From the NCBI GenBank assembly GCA_938016265.1, contig CALLWB010000017.1, positions 110,299 to 174,298 on the forward strand: a stretch of 64,000 nucleotides of DNA. Reading direction: 5' to 3'. The notes under the pieces are model-generated. The model had not been told where the DNA came from, ran no database searches, and saw nothing but the letters and a program-made list of their open reading frames with translations. Shown here piece by piece: positions 27,050 to 35,574 of this stretch. Source of the stretch: an uncultured Saprospiraceae bacterium. GTDB taxonomy: Bacteria; Bacteroidota; Bacteroidia; Chitinophagales; Saprospiraceae. Positions within the stretch are counted from its first letter, which is position 1. Every line of letters begins with the position of its first letter. A program made the translations under genes and the position numbers.

Positions 27050-27784
27050 TTATACAATTTTCCCTTCGGATACACAGGTAACCCCAAACAGTTTATTGGC
27101 TTTTCGGAAATTCATTTCGAAGTAATTGATGTGCTTCAGAATTCCATTGACAAAACCGGGGAGCGGCTTCATATCTGAATGTTCTGGCGGCTTATCCAAA
27201 TCAGCTTTGTTGAATTTTCGCACGAGCCAAACAATAGGAAAAATCCAACCGTAAATATAGTAGTCGCTGCTTGCTTTACAATTTTGGCTATTCAATAATT
27301 TCCGTAGTGTTTTTAGCGTGTATCTTCGGTAATGCTCCATATACAAATCGTGGCCAGACCATAGACTCATAAAGGCTGGTACGGTAATAAAGTAATTGAC
27401 ATTGGATTCACATTTACTGACGATTTCGTCCAGGATGTCATAATCACTTTCAATGTGTTCAAGGACATCCATCATAATGATCACTGCATCTTTGACTCCT
27501 TCGGGAAGGAAGTGCATTTTTTTTACTTTAGGATGGCCGGTATTGGCCATTTCTTCTTCTGTATATCCGATATCAACTTGCCAGACTTCGCTAATTTGAT
27601 TTGGGAAGGTATTCAATAACTCAAACGCAAAAAAACCAGAGCCAGATCCAAAGTCAATGACCTTAATCGGTTTATCCTGCTGGGCAACCAGGGATTTGAA
27701 ATAAACCTCGAGCGGTTTTTTCTTTGATTGATAATACCAGTGCACTGAAGGATCAATGCCATTCTCCAATTCCTTTAAATCCAT
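27050..27784 (-). CDS. Class I SAM-dependent methyltransferase
   Basis: The 244-residue protein has a class I methyltransferase fold: motif I VIDFGSGSGFFAFELL at residues 42-57, an acidic strand end VDIGYTEEE, and VIIMMDVLEHIESDYDILDEI (split near 104-124), which marks the methyltransferase type 11/12 families. The C-terminal part (MSLWSGHDLYMEHYRRYTLKTL) is typical of methyltransferases acting on sugar- or lipid-linked substrates in polysaccharide loci. It begins 2 bp after the stop codon of the glycosyltransferase fusion, so they form an operon. It may methylate the product of that enzyme; this is inference. Confidence 0.85.
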   Translation of the reverse strand: MDLKELENGIDPSVHWYYQSKKKPLEVYFKSLVAQQDKPIKVIDFGSGSGFFAFELLNTFPNQISEVWQVDIGYTEEEMANTGHPKVKKMHFLPEGVKDAVIIMMDVLEHIESDYDILDEIVSKCESNVNYFITVPAFMSLWSGHDLYMEHYRRYTLKTLRKLLNSQNCKASSDYYIYGWIFPIVWLVRKFNKADLDKPPEHSDMKPLPGFVNGILKHINYFEMNFRKANKLFGVTCVSEGKIV

Positions 27785-27786
27785 TG

Positions 27787-30700
27787 TTACATTGAGTTTG
27801 CTGCTTGCTGATATTGTTGGGCTTTTACCTTATCCCCTTTCAAGTTATAAATTTCTGCTCCTAGTATATACATTGGTTTAAACCGTCCCGCAGTCAGTCG
27901 TCCTTGTTCGATATGTTTGGCTGCCAGGTCTAACTTGTTTGTTTGTTTATAGATGTTTGCCAGGTAAAAATCACCCAGGTAGTATTTGTAGTTGAGTTTT
28001 AGTGCTTTTTTGAACCTTGCTTCTGCATTTCCGATATCTCCGATGTTGAGGTAATAGACGCCGTCCAGCCCAACTGCCGATACATAACTTCCGCCTAGCG
28101 CAAGAACTTTATCCAGGCTCTTTTTCATTTCTGGGAAGTTTTTCAAATTGAGGTTGGCTTGGGCAAGGCCTATCAGTGCGGACTCGTTTTTGGGATGAAT
28201 TTCCAGTTCTTTGTTAAACTGAGCGATGGCTTCCTGGTAGTTTCGTTGTTTCATTGCGGCTTCTCCAAGCATTCCGAACTTTTGTTTTCTTTGTGAAATT
28301 GCTCCGATGGTTGCTCCGCCTGCTTTTTCTTCATAAACCACATCTGCTGGAGGCCAAGCACCATTCTCCATAAAATCTTTGTTTACGAAACGAGAAAAGA
28401 AAAGGCCATAATCCCAGTCATCTTTTTCTCTGGATGGATATTTCGAGTAGACAAAACCGAGTTCAGGGTTCAATGTTCGAAGATAGTGTTTTACTGGTTC
28501 TATTGCATTGGTTCCGATTCGAATGCCTTTCCCTGATTTTACTTTAGGGTCGTTTTCTACTAGCCAATCGCAGAGCCCCTTCATTGAATTCATCCAATAG
28601 TCCGTTTCGTATTTGGCGTACGCTTTTTTAGTGCCACCGTACAATTCATTAAAATAAACATATTGATAAGGATGATTTTTAACCATCCAAAATGCTGGGA
28701 TGGCCATCAAAACAGTTAGCAAGCCACCAATTCCCCAACCTACCATTTTATTTGAAAACAGTTCTGTTGATTTTCCCCATGCAAACGCTGCAATAATTGC
28801 CAAGGTCGGATACACAAACAAGAAGTGGCGCATTCCATCATACAATGGAGACGACTTGTAAATCGCGTACGCTACCGGAAACACCGTAGCAAATACCAAT
28901 AGCAGCAAAAATAAATGATTGACAGATTTGCGTTTGGCAAACCAGACTAGTCCAAACAATAACGCGCCAACCAGAATAAATATTGGGGAAGTGATCGCCA
29001 TCCAATTAGGAATATAATTCCAGGGCACCTTATCAGACCAAACATGTTCTCCAGAAAACAATACCCGAATAGCTGTTTCGAAAGAAGCCATTTTACCAAA
29101 TGTTTCGAGCATATTATTTACAGGATCCATAGCAGCAAATGGCCAAAACCAAGTACCAGAAGCTATCGCACCAGCAATAATCATCAACAAATAGTTATAA
29201 ACCTTAATAGCAGGCACTGCCGATTTAACGTTTTTATTGCTTCCTTTATAGTTGGACATAAAATTATTAATACCAAGAAACGTGGCCACCAGAAGTATTG
29301 CAGACAATGTCACGGGCAATACATCGGACTTCATAATATAGTAGAATACAGCGGCCACAACCGTCATCATGACGACTCCTCCAAGCGCAATTGGCAAGAC
29401 AGAAGCGGTAAAAACTTTTGTTCTTAAATCCTTTCTAAACAGAAATGCCAATAAAGTAAAAAACAGTAAATAGGCAATCATCAAGACACCACCCACTCTT
29501 ATATTGATACAAGCACCAATTCCCAACGCTAAAAACAAGGTAGTCCCCCACCCTGGCTTTGGCAATTCTTTGATAAACCGAACAATAAACAAAATCGAGA
29601 AAACCACCGCTGCAGCGAAAGGAATGTCTTTTGGGTTATTCATAGAATGCCCAAAAATCCGAGGAGACAATGCCAGAAAAAGCAAGGTCAAAAAGGCCAC
29701 CTTCCAACTATCGCTGATATGAAATGCCAGCAAACCAGCAAAAAAGATCATCAAAAACCCGAATAAGGAGTTGACAAAATGTCGAAACTCATAGATATCA
29801 AATCGGTAGGTCCCATCCCCTTTCGCATTGATGCTGGTCACCAAATAGTCGAATAATCCGCCGTAGTATTTCAGGTTTTTATACTCTAGTGCGGCCTTAT
29901 CTTCGCCGCCAGATTCATAGTATTTTACCAACCGTTCTCCATATTGATGTTGGGTGTATTCATCTCCTGAAATTCCGAAATCTGGGCTTAAAAGCGGCAT
30001 TAACACCAACAACCCAACAGCCGTAACAGCAAACAGCAATCTAAAAATGGACGATTCTCCGGTACTGCTGACTTTATTTTTGAGATCGGCGATCGGTTTG
30101 CCAAAAAACCAGTCGAATTTAACCAAAAGTGAGATTAGAAATACCTGAATAGCCATTTGGAAGCTGTCCTTGACCACTTTTATCTTTGTTCCTTCGATAT
30201 GCTTCCATTTTACAGGCATCGCTATGATTGGAATACCCTTCAGTTTTGCTCTATAGAGGATTTCTACATCGTGGGCCCAGCCAGTTATCTTTAATTCTTT
30301 GAATAGTTTTTTGCCAATTTCTTTTGGATACAACTTAAACCCACATTGAGTGTCCCTAGCGGTGAGCGGAGTAAACAATTGGATGATAAAATTAAAAACC
30401 AGCCCCATGACCTTCCTCAATCCCGGGCCTTCGATGACGGCGTCTTCATGCTCTCTGGAACCAATTAATATATGTTCTTTGGAAAAGGTATTCCCTGGCA
30501 ACATGGATAACCATTTGTTAAGATCGGTTGGGGAAGCTGCCATGTCTGCATCCAGCGTAAGGATAAAATCTCCATCTGCATAGGTGACTCCTTCCTGGAG
30601 TGCGCTGCCTTTTCCTTGATTTTCTTTGAGGTCTACGATTTCAACCCTGGAGGCTTTTGTCAGTTGATCAGTGATGTCATTGCTGAGTTTTTGGAGGGTA

Positions 30701-30900
30701 TCGTCAGTACTTCCGTCATTTACAAAGATGACTTCATATTTGCTTTTCCACTTCGATTCAAATTTTTTGAGGGAATCAATTAATGCTGGAATTCGCTCAC
30801 TTTCATTGTAACAAGGGATAACCAGAGACAATTTGCCTTCAAATTTACTACTAGAACTACGTACTGGTTCTTTTTTTCTCTGTTTTTTAACTTTTGCCAT
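27787..30900 (-). CDS. GT2 (Alg5-like) / GT-C membrane glycosyltransferase / TPR fusion
   Basis: The 1037-residue protein joins three modules. Residues about 20-250 form a GT2 enzyme of the dolichyl-phosphate glucosyltransferase (Alg5) type: LVIPCYNESERI, VNDGSTDDT, the DXD-like TLDADMAASP near 115, DTQCGFKLYP near 185 and WAHDVEILYRA near 208. Residues about 285-790 hold many membrane segments and resemble GT-C enzymes (ArnT/PMT-like); an acidic pair in GISGDEYTQ near residue 311, in the first outer loop, is where such enzymes place the catalytic Asp. Residues about 875-1037 are TPR repeats (EAIAQFNKELEIHPKNESAL). A self-contained machine that makes a lipid-linked sugar and transfers it outside is inferred. 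It is the first gene of an operon with the methyltransferase. Confidence 0.85.
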   Translation of the reverse strand: MAKVKKQRKKEPVRSSSSKFEGKLSLVIPCYNESERIPALIDSLKKFESKWKSKYEVIFVNDGSTDDTLQKLSNDITDQLTKASRVEIVDLKENQGKGSALQEGVTYADGDFILTLDADMAASPTDLNKWLSMLPGNTFSKEHILIGSREHEDAVIEGPGLRKVMGLVFNFIIQLFTPLTARDTQCGFKLYPKEIGKKLFKELKITGWAHDVEILYRAKLKGIPIIAMPVKWKHIEGTKIKVVKDSFQMAIQVFLISLLVKFDWFFGKPIADLKNKVSSTGESSIFRLLFAVTAVGLLVLMPLLSPDFGISGDEYTQHQYGERLVKYYESGGEDKAALEYKNLKYYGGLFDYLVTSINAKGDGTYRFDIYEFRHFVNSLFGFLMIFFAGLLAFHISDSWKVAFLTLLFLALSPRIFGHSMNNPKDIPFAAAVVFSILFIVRFIKELPKPGWGTTLFLALGIGACINIRVGGVLMIAYLLFFTLLAFLFRKDLRTKVFTASVLPIALGGVVMMTVVAAVFYYIMKSDVLPVTLSAILLVATFLGINNFMSNYKGSNKNVKSAVPAIKVYNYLLMIIAGAIASGTWFWPFAAMDPVNNMLETFGKMASFETAIRVLFSGEHVWSDKVPWNYIPNWMAITSPIFILVGALLFGLVWFAKRKSVNHLFLLLLVFATVFPVAYAIYKSSPLYDGMRHFLFVYPTLAIIAAFAWGKSTELFSNKMVGWGIGGLLTVLMAIPAFWMVKNHPYQYVYFNELYGGTKKAYAKYETDYWMNSMKGLCDWLVENDPKVKSGKGIRIGTNAIEPVKHYLRTLNPELGFVYSKYPSREKDDWDYGLFFSRFVNKDFMENGAWPPADVVYEEKAGGATIGAISQRKQKFGMLGEAAMKQRNYQEAIAQFNKELEIHPKNESALIGLAQANLNLKNFPEMKKSLDKVLALGGSYVSAVGLDGVYYLNIGDIGNAEARFKKALKLNYKYYLGDFYLANIYKQTNKLDLAAKHIEQGRLTAGRFKPMYILGAEIYNLKGDKVKAQQYQQAANSM

Positions 30901-31032
30901 AGGTGGTGCTTTCCCAAGTGTTTCAAAGTATTCAATGGTACCTTAATAGGTAAAATCGGAAGCGAAATTAAATATTTTTAGTTACACAACATATTTATTG
31001 TTGAGTTAATAATAGAGTTATTCAGATACTAG

Positions 31033-31137
31033 GTTATTGAGTTATTAGGTATTCCATCGTAATTGTCCCCTCAAGGCACCTAACAACTTAATACACTTAG
31101 TAACTTAATACACTCAATATCTTAATAACTCAATAAC
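31033..31137. repeat. 15-bp dispersed repeat, inverted pair in low-complexity spacer
   Basis: GTTATTGAGTTATTA (31033-31047) and its exact reverse complement TAATAACTCAATAAC (31123-31137) bracket a stretch with degenerate 20-bp tandem words (ACTTAATACACTTAGTA, ACTTAATACACTCAATA). The same 15-mer occurs at 18043. The region lies between the divergent glycosyltransferase and ccmB genes. Confidence 0.7.
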
Positions 31138-31143
31138 TTAATG

Positions 31144-31151
31144 TACTTTTG
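31144..31151 (+). promoter_or_regulatory. Putative -7 element of the ccmB promoter
   Basis: TACTTTTG matches TAnnTTTG exactly. It lies just 7 bp before the ATG at 31159, so the transcript would be leaderless or nearly so. No TTG was seen at the expected -33 position. Confidence 0.5.
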
Positions 31152-31158
31152 CACCAAC

Positions 31159-31818
31159 ATGAATTTGGTAAACGAAATTATCGAATTATTGAAGAAAGAG
31201 TTGCTCTTGGAATGGCGACAGAGGAGCGCTATTAGCGGTATATTTCTATATGTTTTCTCCACCATTTTTGTGATCTTCTCCACCTTTATCACGGTCCAAG
31301 GAAAAACCTGGAATGCATTATTTTGGATTGTAATTCTTTTTGCTTCTGTCAATGCGGTAGCGAAAAGCTTTTTGCAGGAAAACAATGCACGTCAGCTATA
31401 TTATTATACCTTGGCAAATCCCATCGCGATTATCTTGTCAAAGATGATCTACAACACCATTTTATTATTTATAATTGGATTAATGGCCTTTGGGACATTT
31501 GGGTTACTGGTTGGCAATCCCGTCAAAGATGTTGGGTTATTTCTTACTACCTTATTACTGAGTAGTGCCGGACTTTCTATTACATTTACATTTATTTCAG
31601 CGATTTCTATAAAAGCAAACAATAGTGCTACCTTGATGGTAATACTTAGTTTCCCTGTAGTTTTACCAATTATCATGACGCTGCTCAAATTGTCAGCCAA
31701 CTCGTTGCGATTGATACAGGACACCGGCTATCGGGATGATTTAATTATTTTAATAGCGATTGATGCCATATTGATATCTGTTGCCGTTATTTTGTTTCCC
31801 TTTTTATGGAAGGACTGA
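31159..31818 (+). CDS. ccmB: Heme exporter protein B (CcmB-like)
   Basis: CcmB is the membrane subunit of the CcmAB complex in system I cytochrome c maturation. The 219-residue product has six predicted membrane helices and the family N-terminus LLKKELLLEWRQRSAISGIFLYVFS (split here near residues 9-33). The segment NNARQLYYYTLANP follows near 73 and LVGNPVKDVGLF near 115. I use the ATG at 31159 rather than the in-frame ATG at 31141, because the extra six residues are not family-like and a TAnnTTTG element overlaps that region. The ATPase subunit CcmA is not in the window. The ccmC-like gene follows after 62 bp. Confidence 0.88.
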   Translation: MNLVNEIIELLKKELLLEWRQRSAISGIFLYVFSTIFVIFSTFITVQGKTWNALFWIVILFASVNAVAKSFLQENNARQLYYYTLANPIAIILSKMIYNTILLFIIGLMAFGTFGLLVGNPVKDVGLFLTTLLLSSAGLSITFTFISAISIKANNSATLMVILSFPVVLPIIMTLLKLSANSLRLIQDTGYRDDLIILIAIDAILISVAVILFPFLWKD

Positions 31819-31880
31819 TTTATAAAACTTTAAATATTCCTAAGAACTTAATAAGTTTGCATGAATAAAAACCGACAACT

Positions 31881-32939
31881 ATGAGAAGTCTTTGGTGGAA
31901 GATATTATGTATGATTTTAATGGTGTATGCAATTGTTGCCGGCATGCTGTTCCCACTTTCCCCTGCTACACATTATATAGACGTGAGTAGTGGCGAAACG
32001 GGAAAGGCATTGACGTTTAATGTATTTGGATACAACACCAATTATTCGCAATCAAAAAAACCAATTCGTGCTTGGCTTAAAAAAGGTAAGGACTTTTATC
32101 TATGTGCATCTGATGTCAAAGTTGTTAGCGACCGCCAATTGACCACTACCTTTCAGATCCCTGAAAAAATTGCAGACAATCCACAGTCCGTCAACCTAAT
32201 GCTTATTGTAGATTCTGAAGCAGATGGCCATTCTGTATTGCCAGGTGCCGTAACAATCAAACAAACAGCGTCCAATGCATCAATGGCCAGTAGCTGCCAA
32301 GTCGATTATTTGGAGGAAGAAAACCAAGGGATCACTTTTCCTTTTCGGAATATTTTGGAAGAAACCATTCGAAGCCTTTACTATCATGTACCCCTCTGGT
32401 TTGCAATGATGATTTTCCTGCTCACCTCTATGATTTACAGTATTATGTATTTAGTGAAGATGAACATTCGCTACAGCATAATAGCTTCCGAATTTGCACG
32501 GGTGGGGGTATTATTTGGAATCCTAGGTTTGGTAACTGGTATGATGTGGGCGAAACATACCTGGGGAGCTTACTGGAATTGGGATATCCGACAAAATACA
32601 GCTGCTATTCAAGTATTAATCTATCTGGCCTACTTTATATTAAGAGATTCTTTTGACGATATGGAAAAGAAGGCTCGAATCGGTGCCGTCTACAATATAT
32701 TTGCCTTTGCTACCGTCATCCCGCTCATGTTTGTCATTCCTAGATTGTCCAGCAGTTTGCATCCAGGAACTGGCGGAAATCCAGCACTAGGATCAAACGA
32801 TCTTGACAATACTATGCGAATGGTGTTTTATCCAGCGATAATCGGTTTTACACTTCTTGGTGTTTGGATCACCTCCTTATTCACCAGATTACAATTGGTA
32901 AAAATGAAATATTTAGATACCGACGAATTTGAAGATTGA
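31881..32939 (+). CDS. CcmC/CcsA-type heme handling protein with a large extracytoplasmic insertion
   Basis: The C-terminal two thirds (about 150-352) are a heme-handling protein: the WWD motif WGAYWNWDIRQNT is at about 227-239, and flanking histidines are in YYHVPLWF (near 170) and SSLHPG (near 294). Five membrane segments surround these. Unlike the typical CcmC of about 220-250 residues, the first membrane helix (about 6-24) is followed by about 125 residues of beta-rich, Ig-like sequence (about 28-150) that should lie outside the inner membrane. The protein would present heme in cytochrome c maturation. The neighbours ccmB and the ccmD-like gene support this. The insertion may be a lineage trait; I cannot check. 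Confidence 0.87.
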   Translation: MRSLWWKILCMILMVYAIVAGMLFPLSPATHYIDVSSGETGKALTFNVFGYNTNYSQSKKPIRAWLKKGKDFYLCASDVKVVSDRQLTTTFQIPEKIADNPQSVNLMLIVDSEADGHSVLPGAVTIKQTASNASMASSCQVDYLEEENQGITFPFRNILEETIRSLYYHVPLWFAMMIFLLTSMIYSIMYLVKMNIRYSIIASEFARVGVLFGILGLVTGMMWAKHTWGAYWNWDIRQNTAAIQVLIYLAYFILRDSFDDMEKKARIGAVYNIFAFATVIPLMFVIPRLSSSLHPGTGGNPALGSNDLDNTMRMVFYPAIIGFTLLGVWITSLFTRLQLVKMKYLDTDEFED

Positions 32940-33085
32940 TCCCAAATGCCAATAAAAGAAAGAATTATGGCAGGAGATAACGATTTCCACCAATTATTTT
33001 GATGAAAATTAAAAAATATTAGTTTAATTTGCCCTTGTCTTGGTGACGCCTTTAATTTGACGTCGTCTTATGGCTATAATAAATC

Positions 33086-33316
33086 TTGAATATGTATACA
33101 AAAAAAATACTGTCACTTTTGTTTTTCGTGTTAATTGTTTGCCAAAACAATCTATTCGCACAAGCAGAAAATCCTGACTTTTTTAGAAGTATTGGAAAGA
33201 TTTATGTCGTCGTTGCAGTCCTTTTAATTGTAATGATCGGAATATTTTTATTTCTGTTTTACTTGGAACGGCGTATTAAAAAAATGGAAGAAAGACTGGG
33301 AGATTCCCATTCATAA
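33086..33316 (+). CDS. CcmD-like small membrane protein
   Basis: The 76-residue protein has an N-terminal signal-like segment (about 6-25, ending LFAQ) and a second hydrophobic helix (about 40-58), followed by a charged tail YLERRIKKMEERLGD. The segment RSIGKIYVVVAVLLIV is characteristic of the CcmD family proteins of Bacteroidota. CcmD holds CcmC and CcmE together in other bacteria. It follows the CcmC-like gene after 146 bp. The next gene is glutamate dehydrogenase, so the ccmE and ccmF genes expected for system I are not here. Confidence 0.8.
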   Translation: MNMYTKKILSLLFFVLIVCQNNLFAQAENPDFFRSIGKIYVVVAVLLIVMIGIFLFLFYLERRIKKMEERLGDSHS

Positions 33317-33382
33317 TATAACCCTTATTAACTAACTACGGAGGAGAAAAACATCTTTCGTTAATCGACAATTTTAATTGAA

Positions 33383-34801
33383 ATGAGTAGAAAAGATTAT
33401 AGCTTTTTTCAAAGTGTTGAAGACTATTTTGATAAAGCAGCTTCCTCCACCAACTTACCTTCTGGTTTGTTGAAACAAATCAAAGCATGTAATGCAGTGT
33501 ATCAGATGAGATTTCCTGTAAAAATGGGAAATGATTATCATGTTATTGAAGCATATCGTGTACAACATAGCCATCACCGACTACCAACAAAAGGAGGTAT
33601 TCGATATGCTATGTCTGTAAACCAGGATGAAGTAATGGCACTTGCAGCGCTGATGAGTTACAAATGTGCTATCGTAGACGTCCCTTTTGGAGGGGCTAAA
33701 GGAGGAGTAAAAATTAATCCTAAAGAATATACTCCACGACAGCTTCAAAAAATTACTCGACGGTATACCACAGAGCTAATTCGTAAGAATTTCATTGGCC
33801 CTGGTATTGATGTGCCTGCACCTGATTACGGAACAGGCTCTAGAGAAATGGCCTGGATTCTTGACACCTATCAAACCTTCAAAAATGGAGAGATTGATGC
33901 CGCTGGATGTGTCACAGGAAAACCGGTCAATCAAAGTGGTATTCAGGGTAGAACGGAGGCCACGGGAAGAGGCGTTTTCTACGGCCTGAAACAATGCCTC
34001 AGCTATGCTGATGATATGAAAAAACTAGGTCTGACTACAGGCACGGAAGGAAAAACCATGGCTATACAGGGGCTTGGAAATGTAGGATACCATACTGCGT
34101 CTATTTCACAAAAAGAAGGCGGAGTTAATCTGATAAGTGTTTCTGAATACGAAGGTGCTATCTACAATAAAGATGGTATCGACATTGATGCGCTAATGAA
34201 GCACAGAAAAGAAACCGGATCTATTATGGATTTCCCGGGTTCTAAGAACTTAAAGCACAGAGATCTTGTTCTTGAAGTTGATTGCGACATTTTGGTACCT
34301 GCTGCTTTGGAGCAAGTTATTCATGGTGGTAATGCGAAGAACGTAAAAGCAAAAATCATTGCCGAAGCTGCCAACGGACCAATTACTCCAGATGCAGAAG
34401 CGATCTTATTGGATAAAGGCATTTTGATTTTACCGGATATGTATATCAATGCTGGAGGAGTTACTGTTTCTTACTTTGAATGGTTGAAAAACCTTTCGCA
34501 CATGCGATTTGGAAGAATGGAAAAACGATTTGACAGCAACGCTTATTCAAATCTTGTGGATTTGGTAGAACGCACCACAGGAAAACAAGTACTCAAAAAG
34601 GAAAGACTATTACTTACAAAAGGAGCAGATGAAGTAGATTTAGTGCGTTCAGGTCTAGAAGAAACGATGATTACCTCCTACGGCCAGATCAGAGATATCT
34701 GGAAAAGAAATAAAAAGGTAAATGATGTGCGGTCAGCCGCATTCGTTAGTGCGATTAAGAAAATTGGGAATGACTATGTCTCTCTAGGTATTTTCCCTTA
34801 A
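33383..34801 (+). CDS. Glu/Leu/Phe/Val dehydrogenase, probable glutamate dehydrogenase
   Basis: The 472-residue enzyme interconverts glutamate and 2-oxoglutarate plus ammonia in the cytoplasm. Family blocks are the substrate-binding LPTKGGIRYA near residue 69, KCAIVDVPFGGAKGGVKINP near 94 with the catalytic Lys, and GPGIDVPAPDYGTGSREMAW near 139. The Rossmann motif is QGLGNVGYHTA near 229, and AAEANGP-like AEAANGPITPDAE follows near 329. The fit is to NAD-type hexameric GDH, but Leu dehydrogenase activity cannot be ruled out from sequence alone. The Lrp-type regulator gene follows in the same direction. Confidence 0.92.
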   Translation: MSRKDYSFFQSVEDYFDKAASSTNLPSGLLKQIKACNAVYQMRFPVKMGNDYHVIEAYRVQHSHHRLPTKGGIRYAMSVNQDEVMALAALMSYKCAIVDVPFGGAKGGVKINPKEYTPRQLQKITRRYTTELIRKNFIGPGIDVPAPDYGTGSREMAWILDTYQTFKNGEIDAAGCVTGKPVNQSGIQGRTEATGRGVFYGLKQCLSYADDMKKLGLTTGTEGKTMAIQGLGNVGYHTASISQKEGGVNLISVSEYEGAIYNKDGIDIDALMKHRKETGSIMDFPGSKNLKHRDLVLEVDCDILVPAALEQVIHGGNAKNVKAKIIAEAANGPITPDAEAILLDKGILILPDMYINAGGVTVSYFEWLKNLSHMRFGRMEKRFDSNAYSNLVDLVERTTGKQVLKKERLLLTKGADEVDLVRSGLEETMITSYGQIRDIWKRNKKVNDVRSAAFVSAIKKIGNDYVSLGIFP

Positions 34802-34816
34802 CAGACCATATAAAAT

Positions 34817-34849
34817 TGTGTTTGGGGTGCCAAAAACACCCCATCACAA
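34817..34849 (+). terminator. Hairpin after the glutamate dehydrogenase gene
   Basis: GGGGTG pairs with CACCCC across a 7-nt loop, and an outer TTGTG/CACAA pair extends the stem. The downstream tract is only moderately T-rich, so it may attenuate rather than end transcription into the lrp-like gene. Confidence 0.55.
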
Positions 34850-34950
34850 AATCTTCTTTCTCTAATACCACGTATTTCTTGTATTATTGTTGAATTTTAA
34901 ATAACTTGCAGTAGAAACTATCAAATTACGAAATAAATCATCTACAGAAT

Positions 34951-35427
34951 ATGGGTCCGAACAAATTGGATAAAATTGATTTAAAAATAATTGAAATCCT
35001 TCAAGGGAACAGCAAGATCACTAATCTAGATCTTTCAAAAAAGATTGGTCTATCTCCTGCTCCAACTCTTGAACGGGTAAAAAAATTAGAAAATACAGGC
35101 GTGATTATCAGTTATCATGCACAGGTTGATCCACAAGCGATTGGCTTAAGTGTAAAAACGTTTGTTCTTGTTTCTTTGGCTTGGCAGAAAGAAGGAGCAC
35201 TCAACCATTTCCTCGAAAAAGTAAAAAACATCAAAGAAATCGTAGAATGTTACATCATAACTGGTGAAGCAGATTTCTTGATGAAAATTATCTGTAAAGA
35301 CATTCCAACGTACGAGCAATTATTGTTTAAAACGTTGTCTCAGATCGAAGAAATAGAACGATTGAAAACGTTGATGACCCTTTCTACTGTAAAAGATTCG
35401 AAGGTACTTCCTTACAAATATGAGTAA
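34951..35427 (+). CDS. Lrp/AsnC family transcriptional regulator
   Basis: The 158-residue protein has an N-terminal winged helix-turn-helix (about 7-60: LDKIDLKIIEILQGNSKITNLDLS, split here, then GLSPAPTLERVKKLE). The C-terminal RAM ligand-binding domain (about 72-147) contains VECYIITGEADFLMKI. Members sense amino acids and control their metabolism as octamers or dimers of dimers. Its place right behind a glutamate dehydrogenase gene suggests it regulates that gene or is coexpressed with it. That link is inferred from position only. Confidence 0.93.
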   Translation: MGPNKLDKIDLKIIEILQGNSKITNLDLSKKIGLSPAPTLERVKKLENTGVIISYHAQVDPQAIGLSVKTFVLVSLAWQKEGALNHFLEKVKNIKEIVECYIITGEADFLMKIICKDIPTYEQLLFKTLSQIEEIERLKTLMTLSTVKDSKVLPYKYE

Positions 35428-35454
35428 GAATACAACAATCAAATGAAATATTAG

Positions 35455-35491
35455 GTGCTGCTTATTTGATGATAAGTGGCACTTTTTTTTT
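35455..35491 (+). terminator. Rho-independent terminator after the Lrp-type gene
   Basis: An 11-bp stem, GTGCTGCTTAT/ATAAGTGGCAC with two G-T pairs and a 6-nt loop, is followed by nine T residues. Confidence 0.85.
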
Positions 35492-35574
35492 GAACGATAA
35501 GTTGGAATATATTCCAATTCTCCATGAGAATAAAAAAATAGAGCCAAGTATAATCTGAGTTAAAAAAATAGGCC

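Noticed and set aside
31033..31137. The 15-bp inverted repeat as a terminator
   Set aside because: The arms are 75 bp apart, the stem is AT-rich, no T tract follows and both flanking genes start here rather than end.
31141..31158. ATG at 31141 as the ccmB start
   Set aside because: The added residues are not family-like, and a promoter element lies within them; the ATG at 31159 is preferred.
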